Position numbers and translations under genes: made by a program
Part shown: piece by piece, positions 9,499-17,973 of the stretch
Layout: every line of letters begins with the position of its first letter
Position numbering within the stretch: the first letter of the stretch is position 1
The notes under the pieces: model-generated
Database searches by the model: none
What the model saw: only the letters and a program-made list of their open reading frames with translations
What the model was told of the DNA's origin: nothing
Assembly: GCF_000507185.2 (NCBI RefSeq)
Contig: NZ_AYTM02000002.1
Location: forward strand, 891,501-955,500
Origin: Pseudomonas syringae KCTC 12500
Lineage (GTDB): Bacteria; Pseudomonadota; Gammaproteobacteria; Pseudomonadales; Pseudomonadaceae
Length of the DNA stretch: 64,000 nt
Direction: 5' to 3'

Positions 9499-10647
9499 TT
9501 ACTGCAAACACTCACGCAGAACCCCGACCAGTTTCTGCGCACGTGGGTCCATCAGAATGTAGGGCCCCAAGGTGTTGGTAACGAAGCCAAAGGCAACCTC
9601 GTCATCAGGATCGGCGAACCCTACCGAGCCGCCCGCCCCCGGATGGCCAAAGGCTTTGGGCCCCAGGCCGTAGGTCGCGTTGGCAACGCCCGGCTGATCG
9701 AGCATGCAGCCCAGCCCCAGACGGGTCGAAGTCAGTAATGTCTTGTCCTGACCGAGGCTGTGTTCCCGGGTCAGCTCATTGAGCATGTCGGCTTCAAGCA
9801 GGCTGCCATCGAGCAGACCGTTATAGAAACCGGCGAGACTGCGTGCATTGCCGTGGCCGTTGGCCGCCGGTTGCTGCATGCGGCGCCACTCCGGCCTGTT
9901 GGTGCTGGTCATGATCGACGGCGGGTTGGTGAACGCCTTGGCAGTGATCGAAGCCGGCTCGCGCATCGTCGCTTGCAGCACGCGTTGGGCAGCGTCGTCA
10001 CCGGCATTGCCTTTGCCGCGCGCGATGTGGGCCACGCGATGAAACTGGTCATCCGGCAGCCCAACATGAAAATCCAGCCCCAGCGGGCGGGCGATACGCG
10101 CAGCAATGGATTCCCCAGGGCCTCGACCATCGGCGCGGCGCAGCATCTCGCCCACCAGCCAGCCATAGGTGATCGCCGCATAACCATGCCCCTGACCCGG
10201 TGTCCACCAGGGTTCTTCGGCTGCCAGGGCGGCGGTCATGGTGTCCCACTGATAAAGCGCTTCGGCAGGCAATGGCTCACGCAACGCGGGCAGCCCGGCC
10301 TGATGGCAGAGCAATTGGCGCAGGGTGATGGAGGCCTTGCCCGCAGCGGCGAATTCGGGCCAAAGCCTGGCCACGGGTTCGTCCAACTTCAACTTGCCCT
10401 CTTCGACCAGTTGCAGAACCGCCACGCTGGTGAAGGTCTTGGTGCAGGAGAACAGGTTGAGAATAGTGTCGGTGTGCCACGCATCGGCACCGTCCTTGTC
10501 GGCAGTGCCCGCCCACAGATCGATGACGGTCTGGCCACCAACCTGAATGCACAAGGCGGCGCCGCGCTCCTGCGGGTCGTCAAAGAGCGCCGCAAAGGCT
10601 TCACGTACTGCTTCGAATTGAAGTTCGTAATGACCCTGGATCTGCAA
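9499..10647 (-). CDS. Serine hydrolase of the class C β-lactamase family (family VIII esterase type)
   Basis: 382 residues if started at the TTG at 10647, which has AGGAG seven nt upstream; an ATG at 10671 is the alternative. The nucleophile motif S-x-x-K is seen in FSCTKTFTSVAVL and a tyrosine motif in AAITYGWLVGEML; GHPGAGGSVGFADP is near the C-terminus. There is no signal peptide, pointing to a cytoplasmic esterase (EstB-like) rather than a periplasmic β-lactamase. The substrate is unknown. Confidence 0.85.
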   Translation of the reverse strand: MQIQGHYELQFEAVREAFAALFDDPQERGAALCIQVGGQTVIDLWAGTADKDGADAWHTDTILNLFSCTKTFTSVAVLQLVEEGKLKLDEPVARLWPEFAAAGKASITLRQLLCHQAGLPALREPLPAEALYQWDTMTAALAAEEPWWTPGQGHGYAAITYGWLVGEMLRRADGRGPGESIAARIARPLGLDFHVGLPDDQFHRVAHIARGKGNAGDDAAQRVLQATMREPASITAKAFTNPPSIMTSTNRPEWRRMQQPAANGHGNARSLAGFYNGLLDGSLLEADMLNELTREHSLGQDKTLLTSTRLGLGCMLDQPGVANATYGLGPKAFGHPGAGGSVGFADPDDEVAFGFVTNTLGPYILMDPRAQKLVGVLRECLQ

Positions 10648-10756
10648 CGGCTGACTCCTGACTGACAACATGAGCCTGGCGACAGGCTAAACGGGCCGTA
10701 TTGTTTCAGCGATCGAGCGGTTTGGGAACAGATGTGAAACGCTCTTCATCTTTGGC

Positions 10757-12901
10757 TCACGTTATTTCCCGACGGAACGGTGGCAGCGCATTGAGAATCG
10801 CCTTGCCATAGCGCTGGGTGACCACGCGGCGGTCCAGCAGCGTGATGGTGCCGCGGTCCTCTTCGGTACGCAGCAAGCGACCACAGGCCTGCACCAGACG
10901 CAACGAGGCGTCGGGCACGGCGATCTCCATGAACGGGTTACCGCCACGCGCTTCGATCCACTCGGCCAGCGCAGCCTCGACCGGGTCATCCGGCACTGCG
11001 AACGGGATCTTGGCGATGACCACGTGTTCGCAGTAGGCGCCGGGCAAATCCACACCCTCGGCGAAGCTGGCCAGCCCGAACAGTACGCTGGACTCGCCGC
11101 TGTCGACGCGTGCCTTGTGCTTGTTGAGGGTCTCCTGTTTGGACAGGTTGCCCTGAATGAACACCTGCTTGCGCCAGTCACGATCCAGGCCGTCGAAGAC
11201 GTCCTGCATCTGCTTGCGCGACGAATACAGCACCAGCGTGCCTCGCGAACCCTCCACCAGACCGGGCAGGTCGCGGATGATCGCGGCGGTATGCGCCACC
11301 GAGTCACGCGGGTCGGCCTTGAGGTCCGGTACACGAAGCACACCGGCATCGGCGTGATGGAACGGGCTTGGTACCACGGCGGTCACCGCCCCTTTGGGTA
11401 GCCCGGCACGCATGCGATAGCGGTCGAATTTGCCCAGCGCGGTAAGCGTCGCCGAGGTGACCAGCGCGCCGTAGGCGATGTTCCACAAGTTGCGGCGCAG
11501 CATTTCCGCCGCCAGGATCGGGCTGGCATTGACCTCGATATCGAACATTGCACCGCTGTCGGCCAGGGTCAGCCAGCGCGCCATTGGCGGGCTGTCTTCC
11601 GGGTCTTCGGCGGTGAAGGCGGTCCATAATTCCCAGTTGCCATGCGCGCGGGCCAGCAGGCTGCCGAACAGCGGATACCATTCTTCGGCCTGATGGCTGG
11701 CGATGCCGATGTTGACCTCACCGTCCATGCCTTCCTTGAGCAGCTCGGTCAGGCGCGTGAACAGGTCGTCGAGGCGCGCGAAGCCCTTCTTGAGCTCGAT
11801 GCCCATTTCGCGGATGTGCTCGGGAATCACGCCGCCGACAAAGCGGTGACGTGGACGCTCGCGGCCCTGCATGTCTTCACCGGCGCGGAAATCCGCCAGT
11901 TGCTCGCAGGCACCGAACATGAACTGCTGATGGCCCTTGATCTCGCGGGCCAGCTCCGGCACCTGCTCGATCAGCTTGCCCAGATCGCCGGGCAGCGGAT
12001 GCTGGGCCAGCAGCTTGGCGAGGTTCTTGGCAGTCTGTTCCAGCCAGTCGGCGGTCGATTTCAATCGGGTGTAGTGGGCAAAGTGGCCGATGGCCTTGTC
12101 CGGCAGGTGATGACCTTCGTCGAATACGTACAAGGTGTCACGCGGGTCCGGCAGCACCGCACCGCCACCCAGTGCCAGGTCGGCCAGCACCATGTCGTGG
12201 TTGGTGACGATCACATCGACCTTGCCCATACCTTCACGCGCCTTATAGAAGGCGCACTGCTGAAAGTTGGGGCAGTGCCGGTTGGTGCACTGGCTGTGAT
12301 CGGTGGTCAGACGCGCCCAGTCCTGATCGGCGAGTTCCTGCGGCCAGCTGTCGCGATCGCCGTCCCACTTGTTGCCCGCCAGCTTCTGCAACATGCTGGT
12401 GAAAAGCTTCTGACTGGCCTCATCGACTTCGATCTTGAAGCCTTCTTCTTCGAACAGCTGCGCGGTCGCGTTGGTCGCGTCACTTTCCTGCAGCAATGCG
12501 TCGAGCTTGGACAGGCACATGTAACGCCCGCGCCCCTTGGCCAGGGCGAAGGTAAAATTCAGACCGCTGTTGCGCATCAGGTCCGGCAGGTCCTTGTAGA
12601 CGATCTGCTCCTGCAGGGCGACGGTCGCGGTGGCGATCACCAGCCGCTTGCCTGCCGCCTTGGCGGTGGGAATCGAGGCGATGGCATAGGCCACGGTCTT
12701 GCCGGTACCCGTTCCGGCTTCGACGGCCACTACCGCTGGATCGCCCGAACGACGGCCCTCTTCATCGGTGTCAATGTCCCCCAGCACCTTGGCGACTTCA
12801 GCGATCATCAATCGCTGGCCATAGCGTGGCTTGAGGCTCTTAGCTTCGAGGAAACGCGAGTAAGCGCCCTGGATCTGGGTTTTGAGTTCGGTACTGATCA
12901 T
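10757..12901 (-). CDS. dinG: ATP-dependent DNA helicase DinG
   Basis: 714 residues, a 5'-3' superfamily 2 helicase with an iron-sulphur cluster, known to unwind R-loops and G-quadruplexes and to help replication forks. Visible parts: Walker A EAGTGTGKT near residue 60, the cysteine cluster (CLSKL, then CTNRHCPNFQQC), the DEGH box (FDEGHHLPD), and motif VI QACGRLLRTEEDRG. I see no CTGT-N8-ACAG LexA box upstream, unlike the E. coli gene. It is divergent from the copD-like gene. Confidence 0.96.
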   Translation of the reverse strand: MISTELKTQIQGAYSRFLEAKSLKPRYGQRLMIAEVAKVLGDIDTDEEGRRSGDPAVVAVEAGTGTGKTVAYAIASIPTAKAAGKRLVIATATVALQEQIVYKDLPDLMRNSGLNFTFALAKGRGRYMCLSKLDALLQESDATNATAQLFEEEGFKIEVDEASQKLFTSMLQKLAGNKWDGDRDSWPQELADQDWARLTTDHSQCTNRHCPNFQQCAFYKAREGMGKVDVIVTNHDMVLADLALGGGAVLPDPRDTLYVFDEGHHLPDKAIGHFAHYTRLKSTADWLEQTAKNLAKLLAQHPLPGDLGKLIEQVPELAREIKGHQQFMFGACEQLADFRAGEDMQGRERPRHRFVGGVIPEHIREMGIELKKGFARLDDLFTRLTELLKEGMDGEVNIGIASHQAEEWYPLFGSLLARAHGNWELWTAFTAEDPEDSPPMARWLTLADSGAMFDIEVNASPILAAEMLRRNLWNIAYGALVTSATLTALGKFDRYRMRAGLPKGAVTAVVPSPFHHADAGVLRVPDLKADPRDSVAHTAAIIRDLPGLVEGSRGTLVLYSSRKQMQDVFDGLDRDWRKQVFIQGNLSKQETLNKHKARVDSGESSVLFGLASFAEGVDLPGAYCEHVVIAKIPFAVPDDPVEAALAEWIEARGGNPFMEIAVPDASLRLVQACGRLLRTEEDRGTITLLDRRVVTQRYGKAILNALPPFRREIT

Positions 12902-12961
12902 TGGCTTCGGTTCGGGGGCACGGCTAAAAAGGCTGGATAAATTTTCAGTAGTTCTGAGTGG

Positions 12962-12976
12962 GCGCTATCATAGCGC
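12962..12976. promoter_or_regulatory. 15-nt palindrome in the dinG/copD-like divergent region
   Basis: GCGCTAT C ATAGCGC is a perfect 7+1+7 palindrome, 33-47 nt before the copD-like start at 13009 and containing a possible -10 hexamer TATCAT. It may be an operator or simply promoter symmetry; no regulator is known to me. Confidence 0.35.
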
Positions 12977-13008
12977 GCTAAATCCATCCGCGCAGAACGG
13001 AGTGTCCG

Positions 13009-13473
13009 ATGACCGCTTTTTCTACTGTCTATACATTGCATCTGCTGGCTGCCCTGGTGTGGGTTGGCGGCATGTTTTTCGCCTGGATGGTGTTGCGCCC
13101 AGCAGTCATTGCAGCACTTGAAGGCCCTTCTCGCCTGAAAGTGTGGGTCCAGGTGTTTCCGCGCTTCTTCGCCTGGGTCTGGGCTGCGGTGGTGCTGCTG
13201 CCGATAACCGGCATCGGCATGATTCAGCTCAACTTCACCGGCTTTGAAACCGCGCCGCGTTATGTGCAAATCATGATGGGCCTGTACGTCGTCATGGTTG
13301 CGCTGTTTTTGCGTATCCAGTCATTGCAACTGCCGGAGCTGCGTCGTGCAGTGGAAACCGAACAGTGGGCCGAGGGCGCGGCGGCATTGGGCAATATCCG
13401 CCGCCTGGTCGGCATCAACCTGATTATCGGTCTGGCCGTGGTCATGCTCGCCGCTGCTCGTCCGGGCCTTTGA
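13009..13473 (+). CDS. CopD-family integral membrane protein
   Basis: 154 residues with four hydrophobic segments (around 8-26, 46-66, 80-100 and 132-150). LHLLAALVWVGGMFF near the N-terminus is the conserved histidine/WxGG element of the CopD superfamily. Family members are linked to copper or haem handling at the inner membrane, but the short single-domain form found here is of unproven function. RBS GGAG lies before the ATG. Confidence 0.8.
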   Translation: MTAFSTVYTLHLLAALVWVGGMFFAWMVLRPAVIAALEGPSRLKVWVQVFPRFFAWVWAAVVLLPITGIGMIQLNFTGFETAPRYVQIMMGLYVVMVALFLRIQSLQLPELRRAVETEQWAEGAAALGNIRRLVGINLIIGLAVVMLAAARPGL

Positions 13474-13653
13474 GGCAAAACGGAACATCACGGGGCACTG
13501 GCGGTGACACCGCGCACAGCTTGCGGGCATTTTCCTGCCCGATCAGTCATCTTCTGCACATGATATCCAAGGCATTCAACATCTTGAAACAGTTTGGCAT
13601 GGGCTGTGCAAACGCTTGCGATCAGCAGTACGCGCCCACGAAAAGGAGCTTCA

Positions 13654-14613
13654 ATGCCACAGCCGCCATTCACTCGACCTGCAACGCCCTCAAGATTCCT
13701 TATGCCACTGCTGTTCGCCGCCGCCGCGGCGCTGCCCTGTACCAGCGTCCTGGCACAGCCCGCCGCGGCCGAAGACTCGGCGCAAGGCGAAGCACTCAGC
13801 CCGCCCGCCTCGCCCAAGGAAGGTAAAGGCGCGTATTTTTCAGACTGGCTCAATCAGGACCTGACGCTGATCGGCAGCAAGGACATCAGCTTCGGCCCCA
13901 AGCCCAACGATGACATCTACCTGGAGTACGAATACTTCGGCCGCAAAGGGCCGTTCGAGCTGTACGGCTATGTCGACGTACCGAAGATCCTCGGCATCGG
14001 CAATGATAATGACAAAGGTGTCTGGGACCATGGCTCGCCGCTGTTCATGGAACACGAGCCACGCGTCTCGATCGACTACCTTGCCGGGCGCAGTCTGGCC
14101 ATCGGCCCATTCAAAGAATGGTACGTCGCCTTCGACTGGATCTATGACCACGGCAGCAATACGGCGAACCGGGCCAACACCTTGTACAGCGGCCTGGGCA
14201 CTGACATCGATACCCACTCGCGGGTCAATCTGTCGGCCAACTTCTATGGCCGCTACCAGTGGGAGAACTACGGTGCCAGCAACGAATATTCGTGGGACGG
14301 CTATCGTGCCCAGCTCAAATATATCGTACCGATCAGCACCTTCGACAACGGCGCCTCGCTGACCTACATCGGCTTCACCAACTTCGATTTCGGCTCGGAC
14401 CTCAAGAACGATCCGGCACGCACCGGCAACTCCACGGTCGCCACCAATGTGCTGCTTTACGCCTTCACGCATCTGCGCTTCACCCTGGTTGGCCGCTACT
14501 TCCACAATGGCGGCAACTGGCAGGACGGCAGCGAGCTGAACTTCGGCGATGGCAACTTCCGCGCGCGCTCTGATGGCTGGGGCTACTACGCAGGCGTGGG
14601 TTACCAATTCTGA
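13654..14613 (+). CDS. Tsx-type nucleoside-specific outer-membrane channel
   Basis: 319 residues from the ATG at 13654, preceded by AAAAGGAG. A signal peptide ends near AQPAAA (about residue 36). The mature part is a β-barrel with many aromatic-alternating strands and ends in a terminal Phe (GVGYQF), as expected for BAM-folded porins. Motifs such as KDISFGPKPNDDIYLEYEYF and LAGRSLAIGPFKEWYVAFDW match the Tsx/OmpK family, which passes nucleosides. It is followed 26 nt later by a NUP-family gene, supporting a nucleoside uptake role. Confidence 0.88.
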   Translation: MPQPPFTRPATPSRFLMPLLFAAAAALPCTSVLAQPAAAEDSAQGEALSPPASPKEGKGAYFSDWLNQDLTLIGSKDISFGPKPNDDIYLEYEYFGRKGPFELYGYVDVPKILGIGNDNDKGVWDHGSPLFMEHEPRVSIDYLAGRSLAIGPFKEWYVAFDWIYDHGSNTANRANTLYSGLGTDIDTHSRVNLSANFYGRYQWENYGASNEYSWDGYRAQLKYIVPISTFDNGASLTYIGFTNFDFGSDLKNDPARTGNSTVATNVLLYAFTHLRFTLVGRYFHNGGNWQDGSELNFGDGNFRARSDGWGYYAGVGYQF

Positions 14614-14639
14614 ACCTTATTATGACGACAGGAGTTTTC

Positions 14640-15671
14640 ATGAAACACACCACTCGCAACACACTGTGCGCCACGCTGGCACTACTCAGCCCTGCTGTCT
14701 GGGCGGCTACCGCGCCGGTGGCACCGGTCACGCCCAAGGTCATGCTGGTCGCCATGTTTGCGCCCGAAGCACAGAACTGGATCGACCGGCTGCATCTGAC
14801 CAAGGAAATCCAGGTGCCTGGCCTTGCCGCCGAGTACCCGGCCATCCGCTGCAATGACCAAGACGTCTGCCTGCTGGTCACCGGCATGGGCCAGACCAAC
14901 GCTGCGGCATCGACCCTGGCGCTGGCCCTGTCGCCGCAATTCGACCTGCGCAAGACTTACTTCATTGTCGCGGGCATTGCCGGCATCAACCCGCACCGCG
15001 GCACACTCGGCACCACGGCCTGGGCGCATTATCTGGTGGAGTTCGGCACGCAGTGGGAAATCGACTCCCGCGATGTGCCCAAGGAATGGCCGACCGGTTA
15101 TCTGGGCATCAACACCAAGGGACCGAACGAGAAGCCGCCGCTGGATTACAAGACAGAAGTCTTCGAGCTCAACCCCAAGCTGCAGGCCAAGGCGTTTGCC
15201 CTGTCGCACAAGGTGATACTCAGCGAAAGCAAGGAATCCGCGGCCTGGCGCGTCAAATACCCTTATGCGCCTGCCAACCAGCCGCCGCAGGTCACGCAGT
15301 GCGACACGCTGGCAGGTAATACCTGGTTTTCCGGGACGCGTCTGAGCGAGCGTGCGGAAGTCTGGACCAAGCTGCTGACCGACGGTAAGGGCGAGTATTG
15401 CACCACCCAGCAAGAGGATAACTCCACCTACGAGGCTCTGCTGCGAGCGAGCAAGGCAGGCAAGGTCGATGTCAATCGCTTGGCTGTCGTCCGCGCGGGC
15501 TCCGACTTCGATCGTCCGTATCCGGGTTACAGCGAGGTGGACAACTTGCTCAAGTATGCCGATCAGGGTGCCTTCGTCCCGGCGCTGGAAAACCTCTACC
15601 GCACCGGCAACCCGCTGGTGCAGGCGATTGTCGGCGACTGGAAGAATTGGGAAAAAGGCGTACCGCAATAA
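14640..15671 (+). CDS. Purine nucleoside permease (NUP) family protein, exported
   Basis: 343 residues from the ATG at 14640 with AGGAG five nt upstream. A clear signal peptide ends near AVWAA (residue 23). The body resembles the NUP family (PKVMLVAMFAPEAQNWIDRL; FIVAGIAGINPHRGTLGTTAW; AVVRAGSDFDRPYPG), which has a nucleoside-phosphorylase-like fold and was first studied in fungi. No multiple membrane segments are visible, so a periplasmic nucleoside-binding or cleaving protein is more plausible than a true permease. It is in operon with the Tsx-type channel. Confidence 0.85.
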   Translation: MKHTTRNTLCATLALLSPAVWAATAPVAPVTPKVMLVAMFAPEAQNWIDRLHLTKEIQVPGLAAEYPAIRCNDQDVCLLVTGMGQTNAAASTLALALSPQFDLRKTYFIVAGIAGINPHRGTLGTTAWAHYLVEFGTQWEIDSRDVPKEWPTGYLGINTKGPNEKPPLDYKTEVFELNPKLQAKAFALSHKVILSESKESAAWRVKYPYAPANQPPQVTQCDTLAGNTWFSGTRLSERAEVWTKLLTDGKGEYCTTQQEDNSTYEALLRASKAGKVDVNRLAVVRAGSDFDRPYPGYSEVDNLLKYADQGAFVPALENLYRTGNPLVQAIVGDWKNWEKGVPQ

Positions 15672-15740
15672 TGTGATGTGAAGCGGGTCGCGACTGTCCG
15701 GATCATGGCCTTGCACCTGATCCGAACAGGCTCTCACAGA

Positions 15741-16499
15741 CTACAGACGTTGCAGGATCAACGCGCCTTCCGGTCCCGGAGCACCTGGCAGACCTGGCTC
15801 ACCCTGTCTGCCAGACTTGCCGCCTTCAGCGCGGTAGACAACACAGCCTTTCGACGCACCGCCCTTCCCTGCCTTGCCGCCTTCGCCACCTTTGCCCGCC
15901 GCGCCGCCCGCGACATTCACCTTGATGCGTTCGGCCGGATAGCTCTGTGGCAGCTCAAGACGAACCTGCGCGCCCGCAGCGCCATCGTGGCCATTGCCGC
16001 CGCTGTCGCCGTTATAACCACGCCCGGCCTGGCCCCAGGTACAGCCCGGGGCTTCGCCCGAGCCGCCATCCAGACCGGCATAGCCTGGGCTGCCTGCGCC
16101 ACCGCGGGCGTCAATCGACAGTTCTTCGGCATCCAGGCTCTGCAGGCGCAGGGTCAGGTTGCGCCCTGGCCGTGCCGGTTTCTCGAAAGTACCCGGCGCA
16201 CCCCGTGCGGTGATCTGGCTGCCGGTGCCGAACTCACCGTGCAGCACGACCATGTTGAACGACTGCACACCAGGGACAATGGCAATTCGCGCTTCGTGCC
16301 CCAGTACCAGCTCGCCAATCTTCACATCATCGATACCGGCCGGAATCAGCAGAGTGCCGTAGTCGGACACTTCAAGGCGCTCGACCTGCAGAACGCTGCT
16401 GTTGCCAGGCAGACGCATCAGCGAGTGTGGAGCGACGATAATTGCCTGAGCCATGGCCAGAGGGCTGAACAACGCCGCCAGCAGAACGAGCTTACGCAT
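15741..16499 (-). CDS. Secreted glycine-rich, collagen-like protein of unknown function
   Basis: 252 residues from the ATG at 16499 (preceded by AGGGGG on the minus strand). A signal peptide ends near AMAQA (residue 18). Residues 19-125 look like short β-repeats; from about 130 on there are Gly-rich blocks (GGAGSPGYAGLDGGSG, AAGKGGEGGKAGKGGASKG) ending in Gly-x-y collagen-like triplets (GRQGEPGLPGAPGPEG). Two cysteines, one in each Gly-rich block, may form a disulphide. It overlaps the DUF1145 gene by 8 nt, so the two are probably co-transcribed. Function not recognised. Confidence 0.75.
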   Translation of the reverse strand: MRKLVLLAALFSPLAMAQAIIVAPHSLMRLPGNSSVLQVERLEVSDYGTLLIPAGIDDVKIGELVLGHEARIAIVPGVQSFNMVVLHGEFGTGSQITARGAPGTFEKPARPGRNLTLRLQSLDAEELSIDARGGAGSPGYAGLDGGSGEAPGCTWGQAGRGYNGDSGGNGHDGAAGAQVRLELPQSYPAERIKVNVAGGAAGKGGEGGKAGKGGASKGCVVYRAEGGKSGRQGEPGLPGAPGPEGALILQRL

Positions 16500-16767
16500 G
16501 AGTGTGCCCCCTGACCGAACGGCCGATGGATTGAACATGAAAGATGCCAAACAGGATGATTTTGCCCCGGTCGCGCCACGGATGCCGGCGACCGCGCAGG
16601 CTGCCGTTGAACAGAATCAGCTCCAGCAAATGAGTCAACAACAGCACCGCGCCGGCCATGTCGATCATCACGCCAAACGGGCTGGGCGCCTCAATCGCCG
16701 CGTTGACCAGCACCACCAGCCAAAAGCCCAGCATCAATATCTTCCCCAGCCCCCAAAACACCTTCAT
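16492..16767 (-). CDS. DUF1145 small membrane protein
   Basis: 91 residues from the ATG at 16767 (MKVFWGLGK…). Two hydrophobic segments (about 5-25 and 35-55) are followed by a basic tail (RGRRHPWRDRG). This matches the DUF1145 family common in Pseudomonas, whose function is not known. Its end overlaps the start of the Gly-rich secreted protein gene. Positions 16768-17010 upstream hold no recognised gene. Confidence 0.75.
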   Translation of the reverse strand: MKVFWGLGKILMLGFWLVVLVNAAIEAPSPFGVMIDMAGAVLLLTHLLELILFNGSLRGRRHPWRDRGKIILFGIFHVQSIGRSVRGHTHA

Positions 16768-17010
16768 TGCCCGCCCACCCCTTGTCATGATCCGTTACGA
16801 AATTGCAGTCTTCGCATGCTTTTCGTCGCCGCACAGTAGACGTGCTGTACGCCGAATATGCCAGCGGTGTATTGAGAAAGATCCGGAATGATCTCGGCGC
16901 TGGACAATTATTGTGTGCGGCAATGCTGCAATCAAGGTTAGCGGACACCAGAAAGCCCTGTCACAAGGGTGCAGAGCTTTTTACAGGACCTCTGGTGTGT
17001 ATCGAGCCTG

Positions 17011-17958
17011 TCAGGCCTCGCTGGGAGTCTTGGCCTGGACGACTGGACGTACCACCGGCACCGGACGCTTGTACCACCAGACACCCACCAATACCGCAGC
17101 GACGCCAACCCATTGAACCAACGTGAGCTGCTCATCGAAAAAGAAGAACCCGATCAGAATCGCCACCACCGGACGGGCCAGTGCCGAAACAGAGGCCAGT
17201 ACGACATCGACGTGCCTGAGTGCATACGCCATCAGGCCATGGCCCAGAAGCTGGCTGATCAGCGCGAGCAACGCAATGACCACCCAGCCCTGCACGGTGT
17301 CCGGCAGAATCTTCGCACTGGTGAGCAAAGCGATGGGCAGCAACAGCACTGCACAGGTAAAGCTATTCCAGATAATGATCTTGCGAGACGTGAAGCAGTC
17401 GCGCAGCGATTTGATCAGGATCAGGTAGATCGCATAGAAAAGCGCGGAGTTCAGGGCCAGCAGGTCGCCAGTCACGCTCTGGCTGGAAAACGCCACGCTG
17501 GCACTGCCGTCAAACACCAGCAGACAAGCCCCGCCGATACTCAGGGTCAGCGCCAACACTTGATAGACGCCGATTTTTTCCTTCATGAACAGATAGGACA
17601 GCAGCGCCACAAACACCGGGGACAGGTTCATCAGGATCGACGTGTTGGCCATGCTGGTCAGCTTGACCGCCCAGTGATTGGACAGCAGATCCACACACGA
17701 CACCACGCCCGACAGCACCAGCAGCCAGAGCATCGCCCGCCGGCTGCGCGCCGTACCGACAGCCCCGGTCTCAGTGTTTTTACCTGCTGGCCAGGCGGCC
17801 AGCGCAGAGGCCATACCGCCCGCCATGAACATTCGCAGCATCAGGGTAGACGTGGCATCCACTTCACTGAGCTTGACGAACGCAATGGCGGAGGCCACAC
17901 CGATGGTACTTATGATCAGTGCCAGAACAGGCAGAAACGCCTTATTACCCACCTTCAT
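17011..17958 (-). CDS. EamA/DMT-family exporter, last gene of the biosynthetic operon
   Basis: 315 residues with about ten hydrophobic segments arranged as two EamA repeats. The second repeat ends in GFFFFDEQLTLVQWVGVAAVLVGVWWY, typical of drug/metabolite transporters. It starts 15 nt after the guanidine-modifying enzyme gene, and I infer that it exports, or gives self-protection from, the product of the upstream enzymes. Substrate unknown. Confidence 0.88.
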   Translation of the reverse strand: MKVGNKAFLPVLALIISTIGVASAIAFVKLSEVDATSTLMLRMFMAGGMASALAAWPAGKNTETGAVGTARSRRAMLWLLVLSGVVSCVDLLSNHWAVKLTSMANTSILMNLSPVFVALLSYLFMKEKIGVYQVLALTLSIGGACLLVFDGSASVAFSSQSVTGDLLALNSALFYAIYLILIKSLRDCFTSRKIIIWNSFTCAVLLLPIALLTSAKILPDTVQGWVVIALLALISQLLGHGLMAYALRHVDVVLASVSALARPVVAILIGFFFFDEQLTLVQWVGVAAVLVGVWWYKRPVPVVRPVVQAKTPSEA

Positions 17959-17973
17959 GACGGTCCCTCGAAG

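Noticed and set aside
11642..12940. 432-codon open frame antisense to dinG
   Set aside because: No domain or ribosome site; dinG on the other strand has all helicase motifs.
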